A DNA stretch of 64,000 nt from Ampelocalamus luodianensis (lineage: Eukaryota; Streptophyta; Magnoliopsida; Poales; Poaceae), in the NCBI GenBank assembly GCA_036346255.1, contig CM070625.1, forward strand, positions 15,027,488 to 15,091,487, in the 5' to 3' direction. Of this stretch, positions 1 to 10,400 are shown piece after piece. The notes below the pieces were generated by a model. The model was not told where the DNA came from. It worked only from the letters and a program-made list of their open reading frames with translations, and ran no database searches. The stretch's first letter is position 1; each line of letters starts with the position of its first letter. The translations under genes were made by a program, and so were the position numbers.

Positions 1-119
1 ACACACACAGCTAGGTTAATTACGGTTGGCTCCTCCGATCGAGAGGTCGGCAGTGATGTGGAGTGACCCGACGGATGCGTGCACACGAACCTAGCTCTCG
101 GCTGAGCTCTATACACTTG

Positions 120-437
120 CTAGAGCAGTGAAACCACCGAGAGGCCGATGGCGATGACGGCCGGTGGGATGGAGGCATACAATAACTTCTTGCCAGTGGC
201 GTGGCGGTCGCGGACGTCGTCGTGCACCCAGACGGAGGCGCCAATCTGGGTCACCCCGGCAAGGAAGGCCACCGAAAGGGTGAGGAGGTAGGTGGTGTTG
301 TCGAAGCCCGGCGGTGGCTGGCACGCGGCCAGGGTGATGGCCGTGGAGGCCGTGGCGAGGCCGATTCCCCCCAGCGCCACCGGGATCTTGGACGCAGCAG
401 CGTCGACCTCCGCTTCCCGCCGAGCACTCGTGGCCAT
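120..437 (-). CDS. Small three-helix membrane protein, 105 aa, family not recognised
   Basis: The reading frame from the ATG at 437 down to the stop at 120 gives 105 residues. The N-terminus is charged (MATSARREAE). Three hydrophobic stretches lie at about residues 19-38, 49-70 and 85-104, joined by a short polar loop (PPPGFDN) and a charged loop (HDDVRDRHATGKK). This looks like a small integral membrane protein; no catalytic motif is visible. The frame stays open upstream of 437, but the internal ATG is chosen because a TATA box on the same strand (504-512) would place the transcript start at about 475, so the upstream codons would not be transcribed. The codon use is GC-rich, as in many grass genes. 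The function is unknown; chance ORF status is unlikely given the promoter and the regular hydrophobic pattern. Confidence 0.6.
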   Translation of the reverse strand: MATSARREAEVDAAASKIPVALGGIGLATASTAITLAACQPPPGFDNTTYLLTLSVAFLAGVTQIGASVWVHDDVRDRHATGKKLLYASIPPAVIAIGLSVVSLL

Positions 438-503
438 CTTCAATTCGCGGCTGCTTATAGTCTTGAAGGAGAGCGCACGTGGATCAAGAGAGAGAGAAAT
501 GGA

Positions 504-512
504 ATTTATATA
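504..512 (-). promoter_or_regulatory. TATA box of the small membrane-protein gene
   Basis: On the minus strand the sequence reads TATATAAAT, a near-ideal plant TATA box, 67-75 bp upstream of the ATG at 437. A GA-rich leader (485-500) follows it. The same box occurs in the second copy of this block (about 4651-4659), which has no coding sequence behind it. Confidence 0.6.
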
Positions 513-659
513 GCCACCGCCAAGTCTCCCGTGTAAGCCGGCTGCCGAACGGGCACGTGTACGGAACGTTTGTCCATTCCGTTCGCCAGTCCGGTATCTA
601 CTGACAGAGGTATATATACAGACAGAGGTATACAGACAAGGCATGGAGCACTACAATTA

Positions 660-925
660 TGCGTTAATTGCAGGCATGCAGACAAGGTATACCGCAGCAG
701 CAAAACCGATGCATTGCAGGCACGCAGACAAGGCATACCGTAGCAGCAAAACCGATGCATTGCTGGCAGGCCAAATGCCTCTCCTTCGGTCCAGGCATGC
801 AGACAAATGCCAAGGTATTTCTCTCCTTTGGTCCAGGCATGCAGACAAATGTTTCTTTGATCCAGGCATGCAGACAAATTAATTTAATGCCTCTCCTTTG
901 GTCCAGGCATGCAGACAAATGCGGC
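660..925. repeat. Minisatellite with CAGGCATGCAGACAA core, 5 copies
   Basis: The 15-bp core CAGGCATGCAGACAA occurs five times (near 672, 793, 834, 863 and 904). A one-base variant lies near 718. Spacers such as AATGCCAAGGTATTTCTCTC separate the units. The array sits about 150-450 bp upstream of the TATA box, so it belongs to the promoter region. The core contains the palindrome GCATGC. Confidence 0.8.
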
Positions 926-1488
926 GGAGGCTCTTGGCCTCGTTTGTACTGCGAATTTTTATTTAATATTTTAAAGTAAATATCTCACTACCTTTATTTC
1001 CAATTCTAACATTTTGGTAGTTCACAACATAACAAGTACCTCAGGCGTGGCAAAACTCACTCTATCATGCCACTGTCATTAGTGTGGCCAAACCTGCCAC
1101 GCAAGTCTTTGCGGGCATGGTGTTCTCCATGCTTGGAGGGCTGTCCGTGGTCAACTTGGTTAATCGCCAAATAATCCCATTGTCACGTCGTAAGTCATAG
1201 CACATGACTCTCAAGAAAATTATTTAGTAGAAGGCGCTTGATTTTCATGCGCTTTGATTATGTACAAATTTCGTGATGTATCCACCGGTGGTTTTCATTT
1301 TGTTGGTCGACTATGCCCTTCAACCCGATATCTCCACGGCCACCAAGTGCCTATGGGACACCAACACAGCTATGAAACAAGGCACTTCATGAACATTGAA
1401 ATTGATAAAGACGACAACAATGATGCAAATAGGACAAAGAAAGAAAAGATATTGGACACATGAAGAGGAAGAGAGACTGTAATGATTG

Positions 1489-2275
1489 TTCTTAGTACTT
1501 TTGTAGGCAGTGTTTGGTTTTTCTACGACTTGTTCATATTTTCTTATTTTGTATTTTGTAGGCCGGTGCTTGGTTGAATGCTTCTAAAGACCCAATTAAG
1601 GGAATGATCGTAAAGGTGATACATTTTGGAATGAAGTCATCATTGTGTTTAACAAGAAAGGGAATGGGAAGCGTACAAGGAAATGAACCAATTGAAGATT
1701 CACCGGTCTCGCTTGAAGGCATCAATCATCAATTCAATGGGTTTTGGACTACAAGAACTAACATGAACACAAGCGGATACTCGACGACATGTTGGAGGAC
1801 GAGGCACGTAAAATGTGGGCAAACAAGTATGGAAAGCCCTTCACGTTGGTGCATTGGTGGAAGAAACTAAAAGATGAGCCAAAATGGTGTGCATGGGCTG
1901 AAGACCGACAAAACAAGAGTGACATAGTTGATATTCCAAATGAACAATCACGCCCTATCTGGCAGGAAGCGACAAAAGGTCGAGCGCAATGGAAAGCGCA
2001 AGAAGGGAAATATTATGGAAGGAATTATCATCCTTGAGGACAACATTGAGAAAATTGTTAAGGTGCAAGAAGATCGTAAGTTGGAACGGGAAAAGGTGAC
2101 AGGCTAATGTATGAAGATATCGATACAAATCTCAAAGTCGCAAAGGAGCAAAAGGAAGCAAAGATGTTTGAGGTTTATAATTCACGCTAACCAAGACACA
2201 AGTCGATGTCCAAACTCAAAAGGCTAGCCGAGAAAGCAATACGCAAGATTGAGGAAAAGTTGTTTGTCGATGAAT
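1489..2275 (+). pseudogene. PIF/Harbinger ORF1 (Myb/SANT-like) remnant
   Basis: Pieces of the DNA-binding accessory protein of a PIF/Harbinger element can be read in shifting frames. Near 1600 the codons give GNDRKGDTFWNEVI, and downstream KKGNGKRTRK; around 1789-2037 the frame gives KYGKPFTLVHWWKKLKDEPKW. These are the usual landmarks of ORF1 proteins, which resemble the plant NAM-associated/SANT-like family. Stops and frameshifts break the gene, and the acidic and lysine-rich C-terminal tail (EQKEAKMFEVY) is in another frame. ORF1 proteins help the transposase bind the element ends; this copy cannot make a full protein as written. Confidence 0.6.
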
Positions 2276-2489
2276 AAGGTTAGTTCGAATCGTGTCTACT
2301 ACATCGATACTTGAATCCAACAATTATCTTGGCAATCGCCATGATCAATTAATTTTATTTCTCGCAGGTGCACTTGTAGTGAGAATTTTTCGCATCCATC
2401 TACTCGATTTATTGGCGCCCAGCTTAGCTACCGCTATAGTGAGAATTTATCCGTCATATTTTTCACCCGCTTAGCTACCGCTATCTTAT

Positions 2490-2820
2490 TTATTTTTCTA
2501 TGCATCCGAATCAAAGCATGGCGCTTTCTTATATGTCAATGCATCTAAACCGCAAGTATGTCGGGCTTATATGTCAATGCATCTAAACCGCAAGTATGTC
2601 GCTTTATATGTGAATGCGTACTTGGGTACAAAGGTGGTGGATGGTTAATCAATGGTGCACTATACTATATTTACTATCTCAGAAAACCGATGTCGCTTGA
2701 CATTGTAGTGTGAAAACTGAAGTCAGTTTGACATTCTAGTGTGAAAACTGACTGTCAGTTTCTCGTTCTAGTGTGAAAACTGACGCCTGTTCATGTGAAA
2801 ACTGATGCCTGTCTGTGTGA
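2490..2820. repeat. Short tandem repeats between ORF1 and transposase of the PIF element
   Basis: Two repeat types follow one another. At about 2527-2610 a roughly 43-bp unit (CTTATATGTCAATGCATCTA and following bases) occurs twice with a third partial copy. At about 2698-2810 a unit of about 32 bp carrying GTGTGAAAACTGA occurs four times with decreasing length. The stretch is otherwise non-coding. Confidence 0.7.
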
Positions 2821-2891
2821 ACACAAATGCTTCGGGCCACATGCCTGCATTTACTATATATATATGCACGAGGCCTACTATTTTGCTAAAG

Positions 2892-4212
2892 ATGTCTGAC
2901 GAACATGAGGATTCTACATCAACTGTTGGTTATCAAAATCCTCTGTACTTAGACGAGTTCATTGCTGAGGATGAGATCCTGGATGATGTGCTCAGTGAAG
3001 CCACGAAGGTCATACAGTCTACCATCGTAGCTCTTCATGAAGAAGGTTCTGACCATCGATTCCATCCTAGGAAGCACATCAACAGGCCTCGAGAGGAAGC
3101 ACATCAGAAACTAGTAAATGATTATTTCTCAGAAAATCCTCTTTATCCGCCCAAAATTTTTCGCCGAAGATTTCGTATGTCTAGGCCACTTTTCCTCCGC
3201 ATTGTCGAGGCCTTAGGCCAATGGTCAGACTACTTTACTCCAAAGGTGGATGTCAGCACCCAGCAGGGCTCACCATCAGTATGTGTACGCACTATTCGAC
3301 AATTGGCTACCGGTAGTGCCATGATGAACTAGATGAATACTTGAAGATTGGAGAGACCACTGCAATGGAGGCAATGAAGAATTTTGTCAAAGGTGTTAGA
3401 GATGTATTTTGTGACAGGTATTTGAGGCGCCCCACTGTGGAGGATACTGAGCGTATACTCAAACTTGGTGAGAGACGAGGTTTTCTGGAATGTTCGGCAG
3501 TTGTTGACCCGTATGCATTGGCAATGGGAACGATGCCCAACGGCATGGAAGGGCCGCTTCACTCGTGGTGATCAAAAAGTGCCGACGATGATTCTTGAGG
3601 CGGTGGCATCACATGATCTTTGGATTTGGCATGCGTTCTTTGGAGCAGCGGGTTCTAACAATGATATTAATGTTTTGAACCAATCTCATCTATTTATCAG
3701 CGAGCTAAAAGGGCAAGCACCTAGAGTCCAATACATGGTCAATGGGAATCAACACAACATAGGTATTATCTAGTGATGGAATATATCCCGAATGGGTCAG
3801 ATTTGTGAAGTCAATACGTATGCCCATCTCTCGAGAAGGACAAGTTATATGCAGAGCATCAAGAAGGGGCAAGAAAGGATATTGAAAGATCCTTTGGTGT
3901 ATTCGTCGTCGGTTTTCCATTTTAAAACGCCCACTGCCTATATGACCGAGATCAACTCCATGATATTGTCCTAGCTTGCGCCATACTTCACAATATGATA
4001 GTTGAAGATGAAAAGGAAGAGGACATTGAAGAAAATCTAGATCTCAATGTGGCTCCTAGTTCAACGTGTGTTGAAGAACCGTAAATCTCTCCTAGTGAGA
4101 CTATTCCGCTTGATGAGTTTTACAAAGGATAGTGATATTCGAGATCGATCCGCTCATTTCCGCTTAAGAATGATTTGGTGGAACATATTTGGAATAAGTT
4201 TAGTCACACTAA
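2892..4212 (+). pseudogene. PIF/Harbinger transposase (DDE_Tnp_4 type), frame-broken
   Basis: The start at 2892 gives MSDEHEDSTSTVGYQNP, then the helix region NPLYPPKIFRRRFRMSRPLFLRIV. In shifted frames follow DEYLKIGETTAMEAMKNFVK (from 3330), the MHWQWERCPTAWKGRF region around the first catalytic Asp (3508-3555), LEAVASHDLWIWHAFFGAAG (3594-3655), NDINVLNQS, then DGIYPEW and, near 3975, ILHNMIVEDEKEED. This order matches plant ALP1/PIF transposases, which cut and paste the element using a DDE triad. At least four frame changes are seen (about 3325, 3508, 3772 and 3850-3960). The change at 3508 falls at the first catalytic Asp. Some breaks could be sequencing errors, but several stops inside the C-terminal part argue for a dead copy. 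Confidence 0.8.
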
Positions 4213-4604
4213 ATATATCCGAGTTTGACATACAATGTGTAATCATTTTAATATATGTGTAATGTTTTTATATGCGTGCGCTCATGAGTATTGTTATCAA
4301 TTGATATATTATATTAATATATTATACTATATTTGGAGTTTGTTGGCATGTAGCCGTACGTGCATGAATGAGTTTCATCCATAGTATGCAGAAGTGCGTT
4401 AGATTGATCCGAACACAACAACAACTACAAAATTTATCTAGCATATTTGATCCCAACAGAACACAAGAATTAAATGCTACAATAAGTCTATGAAATAGTG
4501 CAGTGAAACTATCCAGTCTCAATAGACATTTTATTGGGAGTTTCATGTTCAGCTTCCAAGACTAATAGTGTTGGAAACAGTGACATGAAACCAAGCATTG
4601 AGAC
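4213..4604. other. PIF element 3' non-coding region with terminal inverted motif
   Basis: This AT-rich stretch holds no gene. Near its right end GTCTCAAT (about 4516) and ATTGAGAC (about 4597-4604) form an inverted repeat around 80 bp, in the style of a Tourist-like MITE end. I could not find a matching left end near 1204, so the exact borders of the PIF element are unknown. Confidence 0.35.
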
Positions 4605-5350
4605 TAGTCTTGAAGGAGAGCGCACGTGGATCAAGAGAGAGAGAAATGGAATTTATATAGCCACCGCCAAGTCTCTCGTGTAAGCCGGCTGCCGAACGTG
4701 CACGTGCACGGAACGTTTGTCCATTCCGTTCGCCAGTCCTGCATCTACAGACAGAGGTATATATACAGACAGAGGTATACAGACAAGGCATGGAGCACTA
4801 CAATTATGCATTAATTGCAGGCATGCAGACAAGGTATACCGCAGCAGCAAAACCGATGCATTGCAGGCACGTAGACAAGGCATACCGTAGCAGCAAAACC
4901 GATGCATTGCTGGCAGGCCAAATGCCTCTCCTTCGGTCCAGGCATGCAGACAAATGCCAAGGTATTTCTCTCCTTTGGTCCAGGCATGCAGACAAATGTC
5001 AAGGTATATCTCTCCTTTGGTCCAGGCATGCAGACAAATGTTTCTTTGATCCAGGCATGCAGACAAATTAATTTAATGCCTCTCCTTTGGTCCAGGCATG
5101 CAGACAAATGCGGCGGAGGCTCTTGGCCTCGTTTGGCTCGAATTTTTTTATTTAATATTTTAAAGTAAATATCTCACTACCTTTATTTCCAATTCTAACA
5201 TTTTGGGTCACATCATAACGCACGGCGTGACAAAATCACTCTATCACGCCACTGTCATTAGTGTGGCCAAACCTGTCACGCAAGCCTTTGCGGGCACGGT
5301 GTTCCGCTTGGAGGGCTTACGTGGCCCTTGTCACGTCGTAAGTCATAGCA
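4605..5350. repeat. Promoter-block repeat, copy 2, without a gene
   Basis: This is a direct copy of 458-1203. It includes the TATA box (about 4651-4659, minus strand) and the minisatellite (about 4807-5112), which here has six full CAGGCATGCAGACAA cores against five in copy 1. The sequence downstream of the TATA box runs into PIF element DNA, so any transcript would read into the back of that element. Confidence 0.85.
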
Positions 5351-7627
5351 TGATCAGCTAGCTTGTCACGCCAACGCGCGTGGCATGACAGTGAGGACTT
5401 ATGACTATCATCCCATCCGTTCTTCGTTTTTTTCCTTGTCTCCCCCAACCTCCCGTGCGCCCTTTCTCATCCCGTGCCCAACCCTAGCGACCCGTACTCC
5501 CGCCGCCGCCCGTCCTCCCCCGCCGGCAGTAGTCCTCTCCCACCGGACTTCCTCCCCCGACCGCCTGTTCTCACCCCTAGGGATGAGAAATGGTAAAGGA
5601 TAATCTGTTTTATCCGATGTTCGTATCCAAGAAAACACAAATGTGGTAAGTAAAATCTGGCTTTTTTGGATACTAATACTATCCATATTCGCAATATGAA
5701 TACTATCCGTATTCAGCCAACCCAGCTTGCTTTAACTTTTTTGCATGTATTTTTTGTTGTGAAAATGTGAGATTGTTTATCTTGAGATGATTTCGCATCT
5801 GTTCATGAAAACTTGAAAAGCAATTGGCTGCTAGTCCGCTACTAGAAATTGATACCTCACCCTGTGGTCTCTGTCGGCTGTCAGCCTGTTACGGTGTCGC
5901 CCATGATCAGTTAGACTAACTGGGGGAAAAACACATTGATCGATAGACATAATTGTTATTGTACAATGTACATGCCACAAAAAGAAAATTGAACAGAAGC
6001 ATACGATCTGTGGCTGTTGGTTGTTGCTATAAGCATCGTATAGAGTGTAGAGTCTGTAGACAGTAGACCGTAGACGTGTAGTCATGTTACATAAATTTGT
6101 TCTACTGAGATTAGTCGCAAAAGTTGTAGGTTATTCGCATTCGACCGAATTGAGTACATGTTCGATTCGAATTCGTATTCGTTACAATATTCGATTCGTA
6201 TTCGTATTCATTTTAAAAATACATATTCGTATTTGTTTTAAAAATATGTATCCGTATTCGTGACTATTCGATTAATATTTGATCAGTTTCCACCCCTACT
6301 CACCCCGCGGGCAGTCCGTCCCCCGCCGGCCGAAGGTAACAACCTAGACATTCTTCTCCCCGTGAATCATGGCCTGACTTCACAGTACGTAGTCTTTGTT
6401 TTGATCTTTCTTTCATCTGAAATGATTCTGGACTTTTGATGTAATGGTTTGTCATCGGTTGGTAATGTGGAATTAAATTTGTAAGAATATTGGGTACATA
6501 ATCTATGTTGTAGAAACACTTCAACCGGGGTTGGTAGCTGGAGAACATAATTTGTTCCCTCCCAGCGAAGAATTGTGCCCTATGTACAATAGTACAAACA
6601 CATCAATTTTTTTGCTAATAATCAATGCATTGGCTTCCTGTAGTGAATCAGGAAAAACTTCAACCGGGATTTTTTCTTACTGTAGGTTCTTCTGTCCTTT
6701 TAATGTAGTGAATCAGTTTGTTTGGTAGCTCGTTTGCTTCCAATAGAGTATGTTAGCAGGGTTGGCGCGACCACTGGGCTTTTTGCAATGTAAAGTTGAC
6801 TTTTCTTGGAGTTCCTCCTAGGAACCGGTTGTCTTTTTATTTGTGCCTGTAAACCCGCATGTCTATATTTTTTAGGACAGTGATCGTGTTCCTTCTTGTC
6901 TTGTATTGTTGTGTTTAATCTCATGTGTTTGTCTTTAAATTTAGGCGACGTTAAGAAGGGGGAAAAACAATTACTATGACTTCCACCTGGTGGGGAAGGA
7001 AAAAAAATGACCTAAAACGTGGGCACGCTGGCACGCCGGTAGTTCAATCATGCGAGGCATTCTAGCTTTAATGTCCTTGTTAGGGAATACATCGACTATT
7101 CAAGTTAGTACTTTAAGCAAGTAAAGTTTCTTGGCTCGTTTTGTGGAGATATATAAAGCCATTAGTTCGGGTAGAGTGAATTTATATGAAATGTTGAAAT
7201 GGTCCTGCTTGGACTTTGTCCTTTTCTTATGTGACACATGATCGTAAATAGAGATCCGTAAACCAACTGCATGATTATTGTTTTAGCTTTTGTTATATGG
7301 TTTAACTTCAGTAAGATCCAATTTTCTGAAACACTCCAGCATAAATTCCTGAATGTGATATCCGTCTATCTCAATTTTGGTGCTTGTGGTGGTTCGTACC
7401 AATGGCCTGCAGTACTAACTTTGCAATGTGTTATTCGTATTGTTGGATGTAGATAGATAAAGTTGTATGATTTGTACCGGTGGGCCTGTTAGCCAAACGG
7501 GTAATGGTCCGGACAATGGTGGCATGGAAGTGACCGTCTTGTGTTTCGAGAATCACCAGGCTTTCAAACTCTTCTGACGATGATTAAATCCACCTTTGAA
7601 TGAGATGAGCCGGGGGTCGTAGTTGGA
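5351..7627. other. Non-coding stretch around the hAT MITE; broken GC-rich exon-like sequence
   Basis: Outside the MITE, 5400-5577 and 6299-6340 are rich in CCTCCC/CCGCCG and, once the MITE is removed, join into one Pro/Arg/Ala-rich exon-like sequence. No family could be recognised. From 6340 to 7627 the DNA is AT-rich with only short ORFs; it may be the 5' part of the MULE that follows, but I could not find its terminal repeat. Confidence 0.3.
5578..6298. mobile_element. hAT-type MITE, 721 bp, with 8-bp target duplication
   Basis: The element starts TAGGGATGAGAA and ends TTTCCACCCCTA, an imperfect terminal inverted repeat (TAGGGATGAGAA against TAGGGGTGGAAA). It is flanked by the perfect 8-bp duplication CTCACCCC at 5570-5577 and 6299-6306, the size made by hAT transposases. 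The right half has many TATTCG/ATTCGTATTCG subterminal motifs. It has no transposase, so it is non-autonomous. Confidence 0.88.
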
Positions 7628-7938
7628 ATGCAGGGGCAATATGACACTGGGTTGGGTTCTAAGGTGCACGCCTTGGTGATGCCAATCTCGTCCGACGATA
7701 ATTGGGACACGTACAAGGAGGTTGTGCTCGCATCTCAGGTTCAGTCGCTGGAGGTTGTGGTGGAGAGGACAATCACTGTTGAGGATTTGAAAAACAATTT
7801 TGATGTGGTCAATGACAACATGGAGGAACTAGAATCCGCTCTCCATCTTTCGCAAGGCCCCCCAATGGAGGAGTAACATTCCTAAAAGTTCGTTGGCGTC
7901 AGTCTTAACAACGATGCCCCCCTTTGGTGGATCGGTTA
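7628..7938 (+). pseudogene. MULE transposase, 5' fragment
   Basis: The frame starting at 7628 reads MQGQYDTGLGSKVHALVMPI, then SSDDNWDTYKEVVLASQVQSLEVVVE, and stops at 7876. This is the usual N-terminal domain ahead of plant MuDR-type transposases. The continuation is found beyond the inserted LTR element, from 13839. The last five bases (GGTTA, 7934-7938) are the target duplication of that insertion. Confidence 0.55.
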
Positions 7939-8879
7939 TGATGAACCCGAAGGTTCGATTTGTTGGCCCGATCTTTCGATGAGAACGATAGGTTCGGTAG
8001 GCGTCGCTCAACTCTCACGATCCTGGCTACGAACACGCAAGGCTCGAAACCACGCAATCGCTGAATCGTTCGACAAGTCGTTATCAACCGTGCCTGACGA
8101 ATACCCGCTGACTGACCACGAAGGTCGATTCCTGCATACACCGAAGAAGCACGCAAGAACAAGATTAAGCAATCTGAAATTGCAAATAGGAATTAAAGTA
8201 TTGAATTGAGTTGGGATTCTGAATAAGGATCTTAATTGGGTGGTCTAGCCGACACACGCAAAAGATTCAAGTTGCAACGAAGGCAAACTAAACATAAACA
8301 AAATCCAAGAAAACTAGAGGGGGTGCGGTCTCCTTAAATAGGGAACAAGGAGCCACAAAACTAAAGGAACTAGCGGGGCGGGACTAATATTCGCGGGTTA
8401 CTGTTCACGTGAACAGTAACACGCCCCCCAGGTGGGCCGCCGGCAGATGGGCCAAGTTCAGTATGATTACAAGGCCCAGATTGGCCCAAACAAGTGATAT
8501 ATCGTCTTCTTTTGATGATTGCGATCAGTCCAGAAGGAATCTGAAGATGAGACCGGATCCGTTGGAAAGAGGATGAAATAAGCTTTCAATCAAGTACTCG
8601 TGGACCTCCAACGGACTCTGTATGTGAAAGTTATGCCCATTTGAAATTGATGTCTGTCAGTTGATTCGAATCGATCCGACTAAAACGTATCCGCTTGGCA
8701 CATGCGAGAGCACCATGGCTTGTAGACATAATACCATGGCATGTAGACGTAGCTCGATCCAATTGGATAATATGGTCTTGCATCACCAAAGTCCTATTGG
8801 CGAAGATGTTGTTGAAGTAGAGGATGCAAGGCAAAGAGTTGAAGCGGTGGTTGCATCCTTAAGTTTGATGTCCTCATCA
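7939..8879 (-). repeat. 3' LTR of the gag-protease element
   Basis: This 941-bp LTR pairs with 12915-13838. On the minus strand it holds a TATA-like CTATTTAAGG (about 8332-8343). A perfect 24-bp palindrome lies at 8397-8420, upstream of it. The two LTRs differ at many CAG/CTG/CCG sites. Confidence 0.9.
8397..8420. promoter_or_regulatory. Perfect 24-bp palindrome with CACGTG core in the LTR promoter
   Basis: The half-site GTTACTGTTCAC is followed directly by its exact reverse complement, giving a central CACGTG (G-box core). It lies about 55-90 bp upstream of the TATA-like box in element orientation, the right place for an upstream promoter element. The same palindrome is intact at 13361-13384 in the other LTR. 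Binding by bZIP or bHLH factors is an inference from the core. Confidence 0.6.
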
Positions 8880-9068
8880 TCCTCCCTTTCTTGAATTGGA
8901 GTCGCCCTCGACTCAATCGTGTTCTCCACATCATCACTTTCCGCACAAGGTTAGTAGCAACAGAAACAAAGAAACACGCATATTTTCTAAAGGACACAAA
9001 GATTCTTTGCAAACCATACTAGAGCATTCACTTGATGTTGTTCCAAGTCAACGCAAGCGATTTTGTAG

Positions 9069-9560
9069 CTAACATAACAGTGCTTTCAATTTAATTTCAC
9101 TTGAAGCTATAATAGTACGATCATCGCTTGTGTTCTCCTTACCATGGCATGTAGATCTTTCTAATTCATTCTTTAATATAGCAATAGGAGACATTGGAAG
9201 CAAAGTGATTTTCTTTTCTTTATAGTTGAAAGTATAATGATTAGACCTACCATGATGTTCAAGATATCTATCATATTGCCAAGGTCTACCTAATAATAAT
9301 GAGCATGCTTGCATAGGTACGACATCGCAATCAACATAATCATGATATGATCCAATAGAAAAAGGTACACGCACAAGTTTAGTCACCTTCAACTTACCAC
9401 AAGAATTCACCATTGAATGTAGTAAGGATGAGGGTGTTGAGTTGTGGTCAAGCCAAGCTTCTCGACCATGTCTATGCTAGCAAGGTTGTTGCAACTTCCG
9501 CCATCGATGATGACTTTACAGAACGCTCCTTGATGACGAACTTCGATTGGAACAAAGTGT
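9069..9560 (-). pseudogene. Retroelement aspartic protease domain
   Basis: The minus strand at about 9415-9545 reads FCKVIIDGGSCNNLASIDMVEKLGL, where IDGGSCNN corresponds to the D-[ST]-G active site of retropepsins of the RVP_2 type (here D-G-G-S). The region continues after a stop near 9411 as LKVTKLVRVPFSIGSYHDYVDCDVVPMQACSLLLGRPW, the conserved C-terminal part with the LLGRPW motif. The protease would cut the gag polyprotein. One in-frame stop (after YYIQW) divides the domain, so it is either decayed or misread. It lies downstream of gag as expected. Confidence 0.75.
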
Positions 9561-9645
9561 GACGTTGATTTTGTTCAAGAAGCTCCATTTGAGCACCGAG
9601 CACGCCACAACAACTAAGCTTTGGTACATGCCACCGCCTCATGGC

Positions 9646-10400
9646 TTATATGTTCTTCCTCGTCATCACTGTATTGTTAGTTGCAACCAAAACATGGTCT
9701 TCCTCAATATCGCTAGCGTATGTACTCACCATTGTCCTTGATAAGTAAAGCTCACGACTTGGACAATCGCGCATCAAGTGCCCAAATCCTTTGCAACGGT
9801 GACATTGTACATCTCTAGATCGCCTGTAGAAGCAAATGTAAGAAGCACTTTTGTAGAGACTTGTACCTTTGCTAATTTTCTTACATCCGAACATGCGAAT
9901 GAGTGGAAGGAGTAGCAGGGGCACATGACTTGAGGAGGGTGCCTCGTGTTGTTGTTGACTTGTCCGACCGGCAAAAGATCCTCCAAAATTGCCCTTAGAG
10001 CGAGATTGTCGACCCTGCACTTCTCTTTCAGCTTTGCAAGCAAGATGGAACAAACGAGTGATAGAATTGTATTCTTTATAATCAAGTATGTCCTGAATTT
10101 CTCGGTTTAAACCACCTAAAAATCTAGCCATCTTAGCATCTTCAGTTTCATCTAAACCACAACGCAATAAACCGCTTTGCAATTCTTGATAATAATCCTC
10201 TACAGAACTACTACCTTGTCTTAAGCGTTGTAATTTATTAAGCAAATCACGTGAATAATATGAAGGTACAAATCTATGTCTCATTGCTCTCTTCAAAGCA
10301 TTCCATGTCCTAGGTATGTCCTGATGAGTACGACCATATTCACTCCACCAAATAGATGCGAAATCGTAAAACTCACTAGTAGCAAATTTCTAACTTTCTT
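9646..10400 (-). CDS. Gag polyprotein (retrotrans_gag plus CCHC zinc knuckle)
   Basis: The open frame 10296-9646 encodes 216 residues starting MKRAMRHRFVPSYYSRDLLN, the core of the plant retrotransposon gag domain (pattern RDLLNKLQRLRQGSSSVEDYYQEL). Further codons of the domain (IPRTWNALKRAM) continue upstream to about 10400 in shifted frames. A basic low-complexity linker is followed by the zinc knuckle CHRCKGFGHLMRDC near residue 163, which binds element RNA in the particle. Gag forms the virus-like particle that packages the transcript. The frame from ATG to stop is open, but the true start lies further upstream and is broken, so this is probably a partial copy. Confidence 0.75.

Larger units (their letters stand above)
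458..1203. repeat. Promoter-block repeat, copy 1 (746 bp)
   Basis: This block runs from the 5' leader of the small membrane-protein gene through its TATA box and a minisatellite to position 1203. It recurs in the same orientation at 4605-5350. The first 500 bp are almost identical between the copies; the last 200 bp differ by several small indels. Both copies begin at a shared TAG trinucleotide. The two copies bracket the PIF/Harbinger remnant. Confidence 0.85.

Noticed and set aside
2805..3332. ATG at 2805 as the transposase start
   Set aside because: The 29 residues from 2805 lack family similarity and arise from the tandem-repeat region; the ATG at 2892 starts the acidic N-terminus usual for this family.
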